Below the pieces are notes generated by a model. It was given only the letters and a program-made list of their open reading frames with translations. It did no database searches and had not been told where the DNA came from. This document shows positions 39,955 through 48,214 of a DNA stretch of 64,000 nucleotides, in pieces; within the stretch, counting starts at the first letter, position 1; each line of letters starts with the position of its first letter. The DNA is from Streptomyces rubrogriseus. Lineage in GTDB: Bacteria > Actinomycetota > Actinomycetes > Streptomycetales > Streptomycetaceae. The stretch lies in assembly GCF_027947575.1 (NCBI RefSeq), contig NZ_CP116256.1:4588001-4652000 (forward strand), given 5' to 3'. Made by a program: the position numbers and the translations under genes.

Positions 39955-41436
39955 TCACGGGGCGACCGTACCCAGGGACACCAGGGTGTCCTCCCGGAAG
40001 CAGAGCCGGTAGGCGTCGCCGGACCGGTCGTCAAAGCGGTCGGCCGTCATCGCGTAGTACTCGCACGTCGTGCCCTCTCCCATCGGCTCGTCGGCCGGCG
40101 GCCGGTAGTCGGTCTGCCGTTCCGGCAGGAGGCGCCGCACCTCGGAACGATCCTGCCCCACGTGCAGGCGGGCGTAGTCACGCGGGTCCAGGACCGACTG
40201 TGCCGCCGACCGGGTCTCCCAGACCATGAGCACCCCGCTCAGCAGCGCCGCCGTCACCAGGGGCACCATGACCGCGGCGACCAGCGTCCGGCCCGCCCTG
40301 CGCCGGGCGCGCCGGTGTTCCTGCGGCAGCGCGTCGTCGCGGGCGGCCGGGAACGCGAGCGGCGAGGGCGGGAGTGGCGAGGGGTGGTGCGGGGGCGGCG
40401 AGGGGTGGTGCGGGATGCGGGCGACGACCGCGTACCCTGCGTCGCGCGGCCCGTGCCGGAACGAGCCGCCGGTCAGCCGGACCCGTTCCCCGAGGCCGAT
40501 CAGGCCGAGCCCTCCGATGCCGGGCCGGGTCCGTACGCGGTCGGTGGACGGCGGTGGGCCGTTCTCCACGACGACCTCCGTCCGGGTTGCCGTATGTGTC
40601 ACGTGCACGGTGGTCCTCGCGCCCGGCGCGTGCTTGGCCACGTTGGTGAGGGCCTCCTGCACCACCCGGTGCGTCGCCCGCGCCACCACGGGCGGCAGGT
40701 CGTCCGCCTCGCCGTCGACGCGCAGCTCCACGGGGAGGCCGGCCCCGGACGCCTCGGAGGTCAGCCGGGCGAGGCCGGTGTCGTCGGGCTCGACCGGCGC
40801 CTCGCCGGTCTCCTCCCGCAGGACACCGATCACCTCGCCGAGGCGTTCCACCGAGGCCGCCGCCCTGGCCCGGATGTCGGCCGCCGCCCTCTGGTGGTGT
40901 TCCGCGAGGTCCGGCGCGAGTTTGAGCGCGCCGGCCGACAGGGCGATCAGGCTGAGGTCGTGTCCCAGCAGGTCGTGCATGTCCTGCGCGATGCGCGTCC
41001 GCTCCCGCAACCTCGCCTGGTCGGCGATCAGTCGCTGCTCGCGTTGGAGTTGACCGGCGCGCTCCCACCCGGCCCGGACGAGCTGGCGGTACTGGCACCA
41101 GAAGCGGCCCGCGAACCAGGGCAGCATCATGGCGGTGACCACCACGGCCACGAACCGGCCGGCCAGCGGGAGCCAGGCGGGAACGACGGACAGGGCCGCC
41201 ACACCGGCCGCGAGAACCGCGAGCAGGGCGAGCGCCGTCGGGGCCGTCCGCCCGGGCCGGCGTCCTGCGAGGAACGCGGTGACGGCGGTCGGAACCGCCC
41301 ACCACAGGTTGGTCACGCTCAGGCCGGCGGCCACCGCGGTAGCCGAGTTGAGGAGGGTCGCCGGATCACGTACCCGCCGCAGGAGCGTGTTCCGGGGCGT
41401 TGTCGCCGTCCCGCTTTCGGTCAGTGTGCTGTCCAC
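39955..41436 (-). CDS. NarL-type histidine kinase with extra C-terminal membrane/extracytoplasmic domain
   Basis: GTG 41436 has no ribosome site; the mRNA may be leaderless. The 493 aa protein has four N-terminal helices (about 30-118), the HisKA_3 helix with His-154 in RTRIAQDMHDLLGHDLSLIA, and an ATPase domain (VVQEALTNVAKHAPGA, GGLGLIGLGERVRLTGG). Instead of stopping at about 345 it continues through a Pro/His-rich linker, a further membrane helix (about 384-406) and an about 85-residue domain with YARLHVGQDRSEVRRLLPER, CEYYAMTADRF and YRLCFREDTLVSLG. That tail resembles the small BamE/SmpA-like fold and has two Cys. Partner response regulator is the next gene. Confidence 0.88.
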   Translation of the reverse strand: MDSTLTESGTATTPRNTLLRRVRDPATLLNSATAVAAGLSVTNLWWAVPTAVTAFLAGRRPGRTAPTALALLAVLAAGVAALSVVPAWLPLAGRFVAVVVTAMMLPWFAGRFWCQYRQLVRAGWERAGQLQREQRLIADQARLRERTRIAQDMHDLLGHDLSLIALSAGALKLAPDLAEHHQRAAADIRARAAASVERLGEVIGVLREETGEAPVEPDDTGLARLTSEASGAGLPVELRVDGEADDLPPVVARATHRVVQEALTNVAKHAPGARTTVHVTHTATRTEVVVENGPPPSTDRVRTRPGIGGLGLIGLGERVRLTGGSFRHGPRDAGYAVVARIPHHPSPPPHHPSPLPPSPLAFPAARDDALPQEHRRARRRAGRTLVAAVMVPLVTAALLSGVLMVWETRSAAQSVLDPRDYARLHVGQDRSEVRRLLPERQTDYRPPADEPMGEGTTCEYYAMTADRFDDRSGDAYRLCFREDTLVSLGTVAP

Positions 41437-41563
41437 GGAGGTGACGGTACGGACGTCGGGCGACGGCCGACCACTGCCGAAAGTCTCATTCCGTGCGCCC
41501 CGCACCGCGACCGCCGACGTCGGTACGCCGTGGGCACGGAGGTCCCCCGCGCAGGCCGTGGCC

Positions 41564-42310
41564 TCACATGCGGGATCTCAGCACGTCGACCTCGCAGCCC
41601 GGCGCGAAGGGGTCGAAGCCGTGCTCGCTCAGCCAGCGAACCGCCAGCAGGCTTCGCAACGACCACCATGCGTGGATCACCTCGACGTCGATGTCGGCGC
41701 CATAGCCGGCGATGACGTCGCCGAGGTGCTCCTCGTGTCCGAGGGTGAATGTGGCGAGGTCGTACAGGGCATCTCCCTGGCCCGCCTCGGACCAGTCGAT
41801 GATGCCCGTGACCTCGTCGCCGTCCACGAAGACGTGCGCGATCTGCAGGTCGCCGTGCGTGAACGCCGCAGTCCACGGCCGGAGCGCCGTCTCCGCGACC
41901 CGGCGGTTGCGGGTGACCAGGTCGGCGGGCAGGACGCCGTTCGTGACGAGCGACGCGCACTCGTCGTCGAGTTCCGCCGCCAGCACGGCGACGCTCCGGC
42001 CGGCCCGGCCCCGCCAGGGCGGCAACGGCGCGTCGTGCAGCTTCCGGATGGCGGCGCCCGCCGCGGCCCACCCCGCCGGCGACCCGGTCGACGGCCCGCC
42101 CAGGCGCCCGAGCGTCGTCCCCGGCACCGCGGTGATCGCGAGCACGGGCGGCTTGTGCCACAGGACCTGCGGGGTCGGGACGGACACGCGGGACATCGCC
42201 TCGATCTCGACGTCGATGCGAGCCCGGTCCGTGTCCACCTTCAGGAACACGTCACCGACGCGCAGGGTCGCACGCTCGGAATGGGCGACGACGACTTCGA
42301 CCTCATCCAT
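41564..42310 (-). CDS. Aminoglycoside phosphotransferase-family (APH) kinase
   Basis: From ATG 42310 the 248 aa product has the small N-lobe (ATLRVGDVFLKVDTDRARID with the ATP Lys), the catalytic loop FTHGDLQIAHVFVDGDEVTG and the metal Asp in IIDWSEAGQGDALYDLATF. His replaces the usual Asn of the HGDxxxxN motif, which appears to be a feature of this Streptomyces subgroup. The substrate may be an antibiotic, a sugar or another alcohol; the APH label does not imply resistance. Ribosome site is weak. The gene stands alone. Confidence 0.82.
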   Translation of the reverse strand: MDEVEVVVAHSERATLRVGDVFLKVDTDRARIDVEIEAMSRVSVPTPQVLWHKPPVLAITAVPGTTLGRLGGPSTGSPAGWAAAGAAIRKLHDAPLPPWRGRAGRSVAVLAAELDDECASLVTNGVLPADLVTRNRRVAETALRPWTAAFTHGDLQIAHVFVDGDEVTGIIDWSEAGQGDALYDLATFTLGHEEHLGDVIAGYGADIDVEVIHAWWSLRSLLAVRWLSEHGFDPFAPGCEVDVLRSRM

Positions 42311-42420
42311 GGGCGACCACTGTCCCCGGGAGTGATCGCCGATGTCTCCCGGTTTTCCGCACACCTGCCGACGAGTGCCGTACACAGGTGAACTCCGATC
42401 GGCTTCTCGAAGGCGGCAGC

Positions 42421-42849
42421 CTACCGGCGTCCGGTGAGGTGGGTCGTCAGGCGGGACAGCAGGGCGACCGACTCGCTCAGCCGCCGTCTTTCGCCGGGGT
42501 CGAAGGTCTCGCGGATGGCGGTGCCGAGGGCGCCCGCGCGCAGGGTGCGCTCGCGCCGGAGACTGGAGCGGCCGGCGTCGGTGAGGCGCAGCAGGAGCTT
42601 GCGGCCGTCGTCGGGGTGCGGCTCCCCGCGGACCAGGCCGGCGGCGGAGAGGTCCTTGACCGACTTGGCGGCCGACTGGTGTGTGACGCCGCGCAGTCGG
42701 GCGAGGTCGGCCGTGGTCAGGGGGCCGTCGCGGTCGAGGAATCCGAGGATGGCGGCTTCGCCGGGGGGCATGGTGTCCACGGTCCTCACCGCCCGGACCA
42801 GCTCACCGATCGACCGCCGCAGCTCCTCGGCCAGCACGTCTTCGTCCAT
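42421..42849 (-). CDS. MarR-family regulator
   Basis: The 142 aa product shows a MarR winged helix: PPGEAAILGFLDRDGPLTTA, recognition helix VTHQSAAKSVKDLSAAGLVR and wing PHPDDGRKLLLRLTDAGRSS with the D-x-R contact. It diverges from the metallo-hydrolase gene at 42946, and the 96 bp between hold two GTTGTACA elements, so it probably represses both genes. Confidence 0.88.
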   Translation of the reverse strand: MDEDVLAEELRRSIGELVRAVRTVDTMPPGEAAILGFLDRDGPLTTADLARLRGVTHQSAAKSVKDLSAAGLVRGEPHPDDGRKLLLRLTDAGRSSLRRERTLRAGALGTAIRETFDPGERRRLSESVALLSRLTTHLTGRR

Positions 42850-42880
42850 GGAGCCATCCTAGCCGGATATCCCGCACCTA

Positions 42881-42902
42881 GTTGTACAGTTAAGTTGTAC
42901 AA
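42881..42902. promoter_or_regulatory. Paired GTTGTACA operator elements
   Basis: GTTGTACA is present at 42881-42888 and 42894-42901, a 13-bp step; TTGTACAA (42895-42902) is a perfect palindrome and the first copy matches 7 of 8. They lie between the divergent MarR and metallo-hydrolase genes, in the promoter zone of both. Confidence 0.6.
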
Positions 42903-42945
42903 GTGAGCACAAGTGCTGCTCGGTGAAGGCGGAGGGACAAAGGAC

Positions 42946-43596
42946 ATGGCGGTCGTGGAACTCACCAAGTTCGGTCATGCGTGTGTGCGGCTCGAGAAGG
43001 ACGGGCGCCGCCTGGTCATCGACCCGGGCGGTCTGACCGACCCCGAGGCGTTGGACGGCGCTGACGCGGTGCTCGTGACGCACGAGCACTTCGACCACTT
43101 TTCGGAGGAGTTGCTGCGCCGGGCGGCCGCGGCACGTCCGGGTCTGCGCATCTGGACCAACTCCTCCGTCGCCAAGCGGCTGGACGGACTCGGCGCGCAG
43201 GTCTCCACCACCGGGGACGGGGACGCCTTCAGCGTCGCGGGCTTCGACCTCACGGTGCACGGAACCTGGCACGCGGTCATCCACCCGGATGTCCCGCGCA
43301 TGCCCAACATCGGGTTCCTGGTGGACGAGTCCCTGTTCCACCCCGGCGACGCCCTGACCGTCCCCGGCGCTCCGGTCGGCACGCTGCTGCTGCCCGTGCA
43401 CGCTCCCTGGTCCACGGTCGGCGATCTGATCGACTACGTGCGCGAGGTCGCTCCCCGCGATGCCTACGCCGTCCATGACGGCGCCCTCAACGACGTCGGC
43501 ACCGCGATGGTCGAGGGCTTCCTCGGCGAGCGGGGCCCCGGGGTCCCGGCTCGCTACCGTCGGCTGGCCCCGGGCGCGAGTGTCCGGATCGGCTGA
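42946..43596 (+). CDS. MBL-fold (UlaG-like) metal-dependent hydrolase
   Basis: ATG 42946 follows GGAGGGACAAAGGAC. The 216 aa product has the metallo-beta-lactamase fold of the L-ascorbate-6-phosphate lactonase type: LTKFGHACVRLEKDGRRLVI, DPGG, the metal motif VTHEHFDHFSEE (HxHxDH), VHGTWHAVIHPDVP and the Asp/His region FHPGDAL and LPVHAPW. Control by the divergent MarR is likely. The natural substrate is unknown. Confidence 0.87.
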   Translation: MAVVELTKFGHACVRLEKDGRRLVIDPGGLTDPEALDGADAVLVTHEHFDHFSEELLRRAAAARPGLRIWTNSSVAKRLDGLGAQVSTTGDGDAFSVAGFDLTVHGTWHAVIHPDVPRMPNIGFLVDESLFHPGDALTVPGAPVGTLLLPVHAPWSTVGDLIDYVREVAPRDAYAVHDGALNDVGTAMVEGFLGERGPGVPARYRRLAPGASVRIG

Positions 43597-43631
43597 GGGC
43601 CCCGGCGGCGCCGGTCACGGCGTGGTGACGC

Positions 43632-43916
43632 CTACGACGCCGAGGGCTTCTCCTCGCGGTACAGCACGAGGTGTTCGTGGTGGAGCACGCCGTCCCGCAG
43701 GTCTCCGGTGGCGGTGAAGCCGGTGTCGTCGACGTAGTCGAGGTGGTCGCCGGTCACCGTGTAGCGGCCCGTGTACGCGCTGCGCCGATTCCCCCGGGCC
43801 TCGTCGTAACGCCCGTCCGGCAGCAGCTCCTGCCTGATGTGGCCGTCCGCGGTCACCCACATGCCGACCACGTCGGCGTTCTCACGGTTGCGCCGGTCCC
43901 GCGCGTTCGCTGTCAT
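43632..43916 (-). CDS. Atu4866-domain protein
   Basis: From ATG 43916 (GGAAGGGAATGTGCG upstream) the 94 aa product reads DVVGMWVTADGHIRQELLPD, GRYDEARGNRRSAYTGRYTV, TGDHLDYVDDTGFTATGDLR and DGVLHHEHLVLYRE, the whole Atu4866 domain, a small lipocalin-like beta barrel. This domain is commonly encoded beside XRE/MmyB regulators and SDR or oxidoreductase genes, as here with the XRE gene starting 138 bp away in divergent orientation. Function unknown. Confidence 0.88.
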   Translation of the reverse strand: MTANARDRRNRENADVVGMWVTADGHIRQELLPDGRYDEARGNRRSAYTGRYTVTGDHLDYVDDTGFTATGDLRDGVLHHEHLVLYREEKPSAS

Positions 43917-44054
43917 CGCACATTCCCTTCCTCGGTGGGCAGTTGCCTCAGCCCGGCCGAGTCTGCGCAGGTCGGCCCGGACACACCAGGACGTTCGCTG
44001 CCTGGGTGCGACACACCCGGGCAGCGCACCGGGGCGCCGCCTAGCCTTGGCGGC

Positions 44055-44909
44055 ATGGACGACAACCACCTCGGGGAGTTCCTGCGCGCGCGCCGCGCCG
44101 GTCTGCGGCCGCAGGACGTCAACATGGCGAGCCACGGCCTGCGCAGGGTCGCCGGACTGCGCCGCGAGGAGGTCGCCGTCCTGGCCGGGGTCAACGTCGA
44201 CTACTACACCCGGCTGGAACAGGGCCGCGAGCGTCACCCGTCTCCGCAGGTGCTCGACGTTCTCGGCCGCGCGCTCCACCTGGACCCGGAGGCCAGCGCC
44301 CACCTGCACCGCCTGGCCGGGGTGTCACCGGCCGGCCGGGACTTGCTGCACGCGACCGAACGGGTCGGTCCCGCACTGCGTCAGCTGATGGACGGCTACG
44401 CCCACACGCCCGCCTTCGTCATGAGCCGCACCCTCGACGTCCTGGCCGCCAACGCCCTGGCCGACGCGCTCTTCGCCCCCTTCACGCCCGCGGACAACCT
44501 GGCCCGCATGATCTTTCTCGACCCGGCGGGCAGGGAGTTCTACCAGGAGTGGGACCGAGCCGCCCAGGCCGTCGTCGCCAACCTGCGCCAGGCACACGGC
44601 TTCGATCCGGAGCACCCGCGTCTGAGGCGCCTGGTGGACACGCTCACCGAGCACAGCGCCGTGTTCCGGCGCCTGTGGGCGGAGCACTCCGTGCGCGGCA
44701 AGACCCAGGACGCCAAACGGCTCCTCCACCCGGACGTCGGCGCCCTCTCGCTGACGTACCAGTCCTTCGACGTCCGTGACGCTCCGGGGCAGCAACTCGT
44801 CATCTATCACGCCGAGCCGGGCAGCCCGTCGGCCCACGCCCTGGGCCTTCTCGGCTCGCTGCACGCCGGTGAGCGGCGGCAGGGCGCGTCCGACCCGGCC
44901 GGGAGTTAA
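44055..44909 (+). CDS. XRE regulator with MmyB-like ligand-binding domain
   Basis: The 284 aa product is a full-length version of the family broken at 14143-14998: N-terminal helix-turn-helix (LRARRAGLRPQDVNMASHGL, RRVAGLRREEVAVLAGVNVD, YYTRLEQGRERHPSPQVLDV) and the MmyB-like domain (MSRTLDVLAANALADALFAP, MIFLDPAGREFYQEWDRAAQ, HPDVGALSLTYQSFDVRDAP). The ATG at 44055 is preceded by TAGCCT eight bases upstream, suggesting a leaderless mRNA. Probably controls the divergent Atu4866-domain gene; in related loci the ligand is unknown. Confidence 0.9.
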   Translation: MDDNHLGEFLRARRAGLRPQDVNMASHGLRRVAGLRREEVAVLAGVNVDYYTRLEQGRERHPSPQVLDVLGRALHLDPEASAHLHRLAGVSPAGRDLLHATERVGPALRQLMDGYAHTPAFVMSRTLDVLAANALADALFAPFTPADNLARMIFLDPAGREFYQEWDRAAQAVVANLRQAHGFDPEHPRLRRLVDTLTEHSAVFRRLWAEHSVRGKTQDAKRLLHPDVGALSLTYQSFDVRDAPGQQLVIYHAEPGSPSAHALGLLGSLHAGERRQGASDPAGS

Positions 44910-44951
44910 GACCCGCGAGCCGGTCCGCGAGCGGGATCCGTGAGTGTCTGG

Positions 44952-46094
44952 TCACGCCTCTGCGCGGCCGGAGCCGAAGAACTCGATCATCTGTTCCAGG
45001 CCGTCCGGGCTGAACATGGTGTCCAGGCTTTCGGCGGACTCGACGGCGGACGCTTCACTGCGGGGAAAGAGACCTTCCTCGTACTGGGTGAGCGCGGCCT
45101 CGGTGTCGCCGGGGTGAGCGGCGAGGGCGAGGGCTAGTTCGGCACCGTCGTACATGGCGAGGTTGGCGCCCTCACCGGCGAAGGGGGACATCAGGTGGGC
45201 CGCGTCACCGAGCAGCGTGACGCCGGGGGTCCGCTTCCAGCGGTGCCCGACGGGCAGCGCGTGGATGCGGCGCGGAGTGATGGTCTCCGCGTGGGCGACC
45301 AGGCCGCGCAGGCCCTCGTCCCAGCCGTCGAAGTGGGCGAGTACCGCGGCTTTGGCGGCGCCGTGGTCGGTGAAGTCGATGGTGTCGATCCAGTCCTCGT
45401 CCGCCCTGAGCGCGGTGTAGACGTGGAGGCTGCCGTCGGTCTCGCGGTGGGCGAGGAAGCCGCGCCGGTCGGCGAGGCAGATGAAGAAGCCACCGCCGAC
45501 GAGGGCCGCGCTGCGCGGGTGGCGGGTGTCGGCCTCGTGCAGGTCGGTCTCCACGAAGGAGATGCCGGTGTAGGCGGGCTCGGCGTCCGAGAGCAGCGGC
45601 CGGATGCGGGACCAGGCGCCGTCGGCACCGACGAGGAGGTCGGTGGTGATGGCCGAGCCGTCGGCGAAGGTGACCTCGTGCCGGCCGTCGTCCAGTGCCC
45701 GGGCGCCGGTGGCCTTGCGCCGCCAGTGGACCGTGCCGTCGGGGAGGGAGTTCAGCAGCAGGCCGCGCAGGTCGCCCCGGTCGACCTCGGGGCGGCCGCC
45801 GTCGCCCTCGTCCTCGGTGGCGACACGGACCGTGCCGTCGCGGCCGACCAGGCGCATCGCCTGGCCGCCCTCGTGGATGATCTCGCGGAACTCGTCGTGG
45901 AGGCCGGCGGCCCGGATCGCCTCCTGGCCGTTCTCCTCGTGGATGTCGAGCATGCCGCCCTGCGTGCGGGCCTCCGGGCCCGACTCCAGGTCGAAGACCG
46001 CGGACTCGATTCCGTTGACGTGCAGGACCCGGGCGGCGGTGAGGCCGCCCAGGCCGCCGCCGATGATCGCGATGGGGTGGTGAGGGGTGCTCAT
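44952..46094 (-). CDS. TetX-like FAD-dependent monooxygenase
   Basis: ATG 46094 with CTGGAGGCCACC upstream gives 380 residues; upstream in-frame starts lie inside the operator region. The FAD motifs are complete: IAIIGGGLGGLTAARVLHVN (GxGxxG), the DG motif TDLLVGADGAWSRIRPLL, and GVTLLGDAAHLMSPFAGEGA (GD motif). The segment EARTQGGMLDIHEENGQEAI is typical of the TetX/aromatic hydroxylase subgroup, some of which hydroxylate tetracyclines, but the substrate here is not known. Two strong palindromes at 46135-46164 separate it from the TetR gene upstream on the same strand. Confidence 0.88.
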   Translation of the reverse strand: MSTPHHPIAIIGGGLGGLTAARVLHVNGIESAVFDLESGPEARTQGGMLDIHEENGQEAIRAAGLHDEFREIIHEGGQAMRLVGRDGTVRVATEDEGDGGRPEVDRGDLRGLLLNSLPDGTVHWRRKATGARALDDGRHEVTFADGSAITTDLLVGADGAWSRIRPLLSDAEPAYTGISFVETDLHEADTRHPRSAALVGGGFFICLADRRGFLAHRETDGSLHVYTALRADEDWIDTIDFTDHGAAKAAVLAHFDGWDEGLRGLVAHAETITPRRIHALPVGHRWKRTPGVTLLGDAAHLMSPFAGEGANLAMYDGAELALALAAHPGDTEAALTQYEEGLFPRSEASAVESAESLDTMFSPDGLEQMIEFFGSGRAEA

Positions 46095-46134
46095 GGTGGC
46101 CTCCAGGGGTGCGCGGTCGGACACCTCCAATGTA

Positions 46135-46164
46135 ACGAACATGTTCGTAACGAACAAGTTCGTT
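46135..46164. promoter_or_regulatory. Two adjacent TetR-type operators before the monooxygenase
   Basis: ACGAACATGTTCGT (46135-46148) is a perfect 14-bp palindrome; AACGAACAAGTTCGTT (46149-46164) is a perfect repeat with 7-bp arms and a 2-bp centre. A third copy of the element lies in the TetR promoter (46942-46953). Confidence 0.75.
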
Positions 46165-46219
46165 CACGCGCATGCAGAAAGGCCGGGCAGCTACGGGTTC
46201 GGCAGCTGGGCGCGGCCCC

Positions 46220-46927
46220 TCAGCCGTCCGCGCCGCGCGCCGGGCCCGGGACGGGTGTGCGGGTGATCCCGTTGACGAGGACGTCGAACGACCAGCGCAG
46301 GCGGTCGTGGGCGGAGCCGCCGATGAGCAGGGGCATGTGGGAGGCGATCGCGGGATGGGTGGCCGCGTCCGCGTCGCGCAGGGCCCGGACGGTGGCGCTC
46401 CAGTCCTCGCGGGACGTCGGATCGTGTTCCTGGGTCGCCTGCTCGGCGGCAGTGGCGGTGGCGTCCTGCAAGAGCTTGTCCACGCCCCAGGCGACCTGCG
46501 CGCCAGGGGCTCCGCTGCGGGCGAGCAGCTCGAGGACCCGTTCCACGAGACGCAGGTAGTTCTCCCCGCTGGGGCGGGCGCCCAGGGCCGACCGGGCGAG
46601 CTGAGGGTGTGCGAACAGTACGAGGGTGTACGAGGTCAGCACGGCCCGCAGCTGCTCACGCCAGCCCTCCTCGGCGCCCGCACCGGTGAGGTCGACCTCG
46701 CCCAGCAGGGCGTCCAGCACGGCCGCGTGCAGCTCGGCGGTGTTCGCCACGTACACGTAGAGGGAGGCGGGGCCGGTGTCCAGCTCCTGCGCCAGGCGGC
46801 GCATGGTGACCTTCTCCAACCCCTCCGCACGCATGAGCGCCACCGCGGTGTCGACGATCCACCGCCGGGACAGTGCGGGCTTCGCCGGACGGTCCCGGCG
46901 GCTGATCGGGGCTCTTCTCGCTGCCAT
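46220..46927 (-). CDS. TetR-family repressor (TetR_C type)
   Basis: ATG 46927 behind GGGGAC is chosen; the ATG at 46948 would lie in the operator. The 235 aa product has the helix-turn-helix RRWIVDTAVALMRAEGLEKV, TMRRLAQELDTGPASLYVYV, ANTAELHAAVLDALLGEVDL and a TetR_C-like domain with HPQLARSALGARPSGENYLR. The conserved L-x-T-G-P-A-S-L-Y-x-Y/H block matches the class that includes tetracycline repressors. Three copies of the CGAAC-N2-GTTCG element around this gene and the monooxygenase make it their likely regulator. Confidence 0.9.
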   Translation of the reverse strand: MAARRAPISRRDRPAKPALSRRWIVDTAVALMRAEGLEKVTMRRLAQELDTGPASLYVYVANTAELHAAVLDALLGEVDLTGAGAEEGWREQLRAVLTSYTLVLFAHPQLARSALGARPSGENYLRLVERVLELLARSGAPGAQVAWGVDKLLQDATATAAEQATQEHDPTSREDWSATVRALRDADAATHPAIASHMPLLIGGSAHDRLRWSFDVLVNGITRTPVPGPARGADG

Positions 46928-46941
46928 GTCCCCGATCGTAA

Positions 46942-46953
46942 CGAACACGTTCG
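46942..46953. promoter_or_regulatory. TetR-type operator in the repressor's own promoter
   Basis: CGAACACGTTCG has perfect 5-bp arms (CGAAC/GTTCG) around AC and matches the pair at 46135-46164. It lies 15 bp before the TetR start, predicting autorepression. Confidence 0.65.
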
Positions 46954-46972
46954 CCGCGTGGTCGGGACCGTG

Positions 46973-48214
46973 TCAGCGGGAGTCCTGACGGAGGTGCCGG
47001 TCCTGTCCCGCCCCGTGTCCGGCGACTGCCGTGGCGATCCCGAGGACGGCCAGGACGCTGAGCGGAAGTGTCCAGCTGTGCGTGGTGTCGTGCAGGATGC
47101 CGAGCAGGAGGGGCCCGGCCGCCGCCACGAGGTAGCCGATGGACTGTGCCATGCCCGCCAGCGCGGCGGCTTCGCCGGAGCTGCCGGCCCGCTGGCTCTG
47201 GAAGGTCAGCGCGAGGACGAGGCAGGCGCCGCCGCCGAGTCCGAGCAGGGTGCACGCCAGGACGGGCAGCGCGGGAGCGGCGACCAGCACGGTGAAACCT
47301 CCCGCCACGAGGACCGAGGCCCCGGCGGCGGTCCATCGCTGATCGTGCCGGCCGCGGGTCAGCAGGGGCAGGAGGCTGCTGGAAGCCAAGGACACCACCT
47401 GGTAGTAGAACAGCATCCATCCGGCCGTGGTGCTGCTCGTGCCGCGGTCGATCAGGATGCTGGGCAGCCACGCGACCGCGGTGTAGAACGCCAGGGACTG
47501 CAGGCCCATGAAGAAGGTGACCTGCCATGCGAGCCGCGACCGCCAGGGCATCGGGCTGTGCGTCCCGCCGGTGGACGCCTGGGGCTTGTCACCTCGCATC
47601 CGGGGCAGCCAGGCGAGGAACGCGGCGACCGTGAAGGCGACACCCCAGGCGAGCGCCGTGCGCCAGGAACCCGGCACGGTGTGGGCCAGCGGCGCGGACA
47701 CCCCCGAGGAGACCGCGGCCATGAGGCCCATGACGGTCACGTAGAGCGCGCTGACGCCCTGGATGCGGTGTGCGGGCACGTTTCTTCTGATCAGGGCGGG
47801 CAGCAGCACGTTGCCGAAGGCTATGGCGGCGGACAGGATCACCGTTCCGGTGAACAGGAAGCCGACGGAGGGAAGGGAGCGGACCACCGTTCCGACGGCC
47901 AGCACACCGAGCGACGCCACCAGCAGGCGGGCGCTGCCCCATCGGTGGGAAGCCCTGGCGACCAGCGGCGACGTCGCGGCGAACGTCAGCAGCGGGAGCG
48001 TGCTCAGCAGCCCGCCCCAGCTCGACGTCAGACCACTGCCGTGCTCGATCTCCGGCAGCAGTGCGCCGACACCGGTGAGAGTGGTACGCAGGTTCGCCGC
48101 CACGAGACAGATCGCGACGACGAGCCCGACCGACACGGCGGGCCGGGCGCGGTCGGCGGCCGGTATTTCGGAGGCGGAGTCCTGACGGGGGGCCGAAGCC
48201 GGCTGCCGACTCAC
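46973..48214 (-). CDS. MFS transporter, CynX/NimT type
   Basis: The 413 aa protein has 12 predicted helices. The N-terminal AVSVGLVVAICLVAANLRTT, LTGVGALLPEIEHGSGLTSS and the helix FAATSPLVARASHRWGSARL match the CynX/NimT (cyanate/2-nitroimidazole) group of the major facilitator superfamily; LPALIRRNVPAHRIQGVSAL is the typical first-half loop. Its ATG overlaps the stop of the GntR gene (ATGA at 48211-48214), so the regulator is translated first and the transporter coupled. The substrate is unknown. Confidence 0.87.
   Translation of the reverse strand: MSRQPASAPRQDSASEIPAADRARPAVSVGLVVAICLVAANLRTTLTGVGALLPEIEHGSGLTSSWGGLLSTLPLLTFAATSPLVARASHRWGSARLLVASLGVLAVGTVVRSLPSVGFLFTGTVILSAAIAFGNVLLPALIRRNVPAHRIQGVSALYVTVMGLMAAVSSGVSAPLAHTVPGSWRTALAWGVAFTVAAFLAWLPRMRGDKPQASTGGTHSPMPWRSRLAWQVTFFMGLQSLAFYTAVAWLPSILIDRGTSSTTAGWMLFYYQVVSLASSSLLPLLTRGRHDQRWTAAGASVLVAGGFTVLVAAPALPVLACTLLGLGGGACLVLALTFQSQRAGSSGEAAALAGMAQSIGYLVAAAGPLLLGILHDTTHSWTLPLSVLAVLGIATAVAGHGAGQDRHLRQDSR

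Noticed and set aside
41564-42310. APH-type kinase considered as an aminoglycoside resistance gene
   Set aside because: Only the general kinase motifs are visible, and the family covers many substrates; no resistance gene is claimed.
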